Assembly: GCA_942491105.1 (NCBI GenBank)
Contig: CALNZX010000002.1
Location: 409,145 to 473,144, forward strand
Direction: 5' to 3'
DNA from: JBBEAM01 sp942491105
Lineage (GTDB): Bacteria > Pseudomonadota > Alphaproteobacteria > Kiloniellales > DSM-21159
DNA: 64,000 nucleotides
The position numbers were made by a program, and so were the translations under genes. Below, piece by piece: positions 63,368-64,000 of this stretch. Each line of letters begins with the position of its first letter. The first letter of the stretch is position 1. The notes beneath the pieces were generated by a model. It made no database searches. It worked only from the letters and a program-made list of their open reading frames with translations, and was not told the origin of the DNA.

Positions 63368-64000
63368 CTGTCGAAGTCCGAGGAATGAAGACCTGGAGCA
63401 AGCTGGCCGGAAACAAGCGCCGGCCGAGCGAGTACGAGATTGTCACGACCAATCTCCAGACACGCACCCGCCATCGCGATCAGGCCTATGAGCTATCCCC
63501 AGCACCAGACCTGGCGATGAACGCCTGGTATCGCAGAAATGTTTTCGACAGTCCCCTGCAGCACGACGACTGGGAGGCCTTCCGCGATCCTGATCAGCTC
63601 ATTTATCGCGTCTACACACGAATCCAGGATGGCCAGGAAGACTACATCGACGGCCTGCTCGACGAGCACAACGAGATCGAGCATGACGCCGGCCTGCAAC
63701 CCGGAATGGCTGACGCTCTCGGAAAGCCTCTACACGCCGCGCCGCTATCTTCAGACGGCCTTGCAGATGGCTGCTGCCTATGTGCTGCAGATTGCGCCGG
63801 CCAGTACGCTGACCACCTGCGCCGGGTTCCAGGAGGGAGACGAGTTCCGCTGGTTACAGCGCACCGCCTATCGTACCCGTGAACTGCAGATCGCTCATCC
63901 AGACCGCGGATTCGGCAGTAAAGATCGTGCACTCTGGGAAAATGAACCCGCCCTTCAGGGCCTTCGGGAGCTAATGGAGAAGGCGCTGGCGACCTATGAC
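63364..64000 (+). pseudogene. tmoE: Toluene-monooxygenase-like beta subunit (TmoE family), frameshifted and cut by the window end
   Basis: The hydroxylase beta subunit. Frame 1 part: MKTWSKLAGNKRRPSEYEIV, YELSPAPDLAMNAWYRRN, DPDQLIYRVYTRIQDGQEDY and DEHNEIEHD. An indel near 63695-63705 then moves the frame to LTLSESLYTPRRYLQTALQM, WLQRTAYRTRELQIAHPD and LQGLRELMEKALATYD, which is open to base 64000. Order A-B-C-D-E is that of tmo operons; a reductase gene (TmoF) would be expected beyond the window. AAGGAG lies upstream of ATG 63364. Confidence 0.85.

Overview
The window is high-GC chromosomal DNA that looks alphaproteobacterial, probably of the Rhodospirillales/Kiloniellales type. This is inferred from the gene families (RpoE-ChrR pair, NnrU, IalB, DUF1127, TRAP uptake, a ReAV-type asparaginase, many EamA transporters). 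No rRNA or other strict marker is present. About 55 kb in the middle (roughly 0.96-55.7 kb) is dense, mostly intact coding sequence. Both ends are littered with broken genes.

Layout. 1-964: relics of an AAA_13-type ATPase and of a second class II aldolase. 961-5947: a DUF6512 membrane protein, an intact class II aldolase, an ICMT-like methyltransferase, then a two-component system divergent from a PepSY protein and a cytochrome b. 6172-11427: a three-gene, translationally coupled ATP-grasp operon. Its first two proteins resemble cyanophycin synthetase but have lost the Mur-ligase P-loop; the third is glutathione-synthetase-like. 11432-19061: a small membrane protein, hemolysin III, three tandem secreted caspase-like proteins with peptidoglycan-binding domains, and a small secreted cysteine-rich protein.

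19080-39866: housekeeping and metabolic genes, including a YbbA/YbbP/TesA-type set, a FIST protein, four EamA transporters, a pterin dehydratase, and an acetoacetyl-CoA synthetase with a one-base frameshift. 39966-55706: methyltransferase plus asparaginase, SpoU methylase, RpoE-ChrR with a recognisable autoregulatory promoter, IalB, RlmN, a TRAP transporter, ArgG, NnrU, FolD, YggT, DUF167 and a tRNA-Ala(CGC).

55707-64000 differs in character. After the tRNA comes an odd G-rich stretch, an IS6-family transposase remnant, and a broken EamA gene. Then follow an ABC uptake cassette (substrate-binding gene intact, ATPase and permease broken) and, divergently, a toluene-monooxygenase-like cluster in the order A-B-C-D-E. 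A, B, C and E contain frameshifts or stops and D has a displaced stop. It reads as a decaying acquired catabolic island, although sequencing or assembly error must be excluded.

The best candidate for an undescribed system is the ATP-grasp operon at 6.2-11.4 kb. It predicts a non-ribosomal peptide or polyamide ligase set built on a CphA2-like scaffold. The second is the caspase triplet with its cysteine-rich neighbour.
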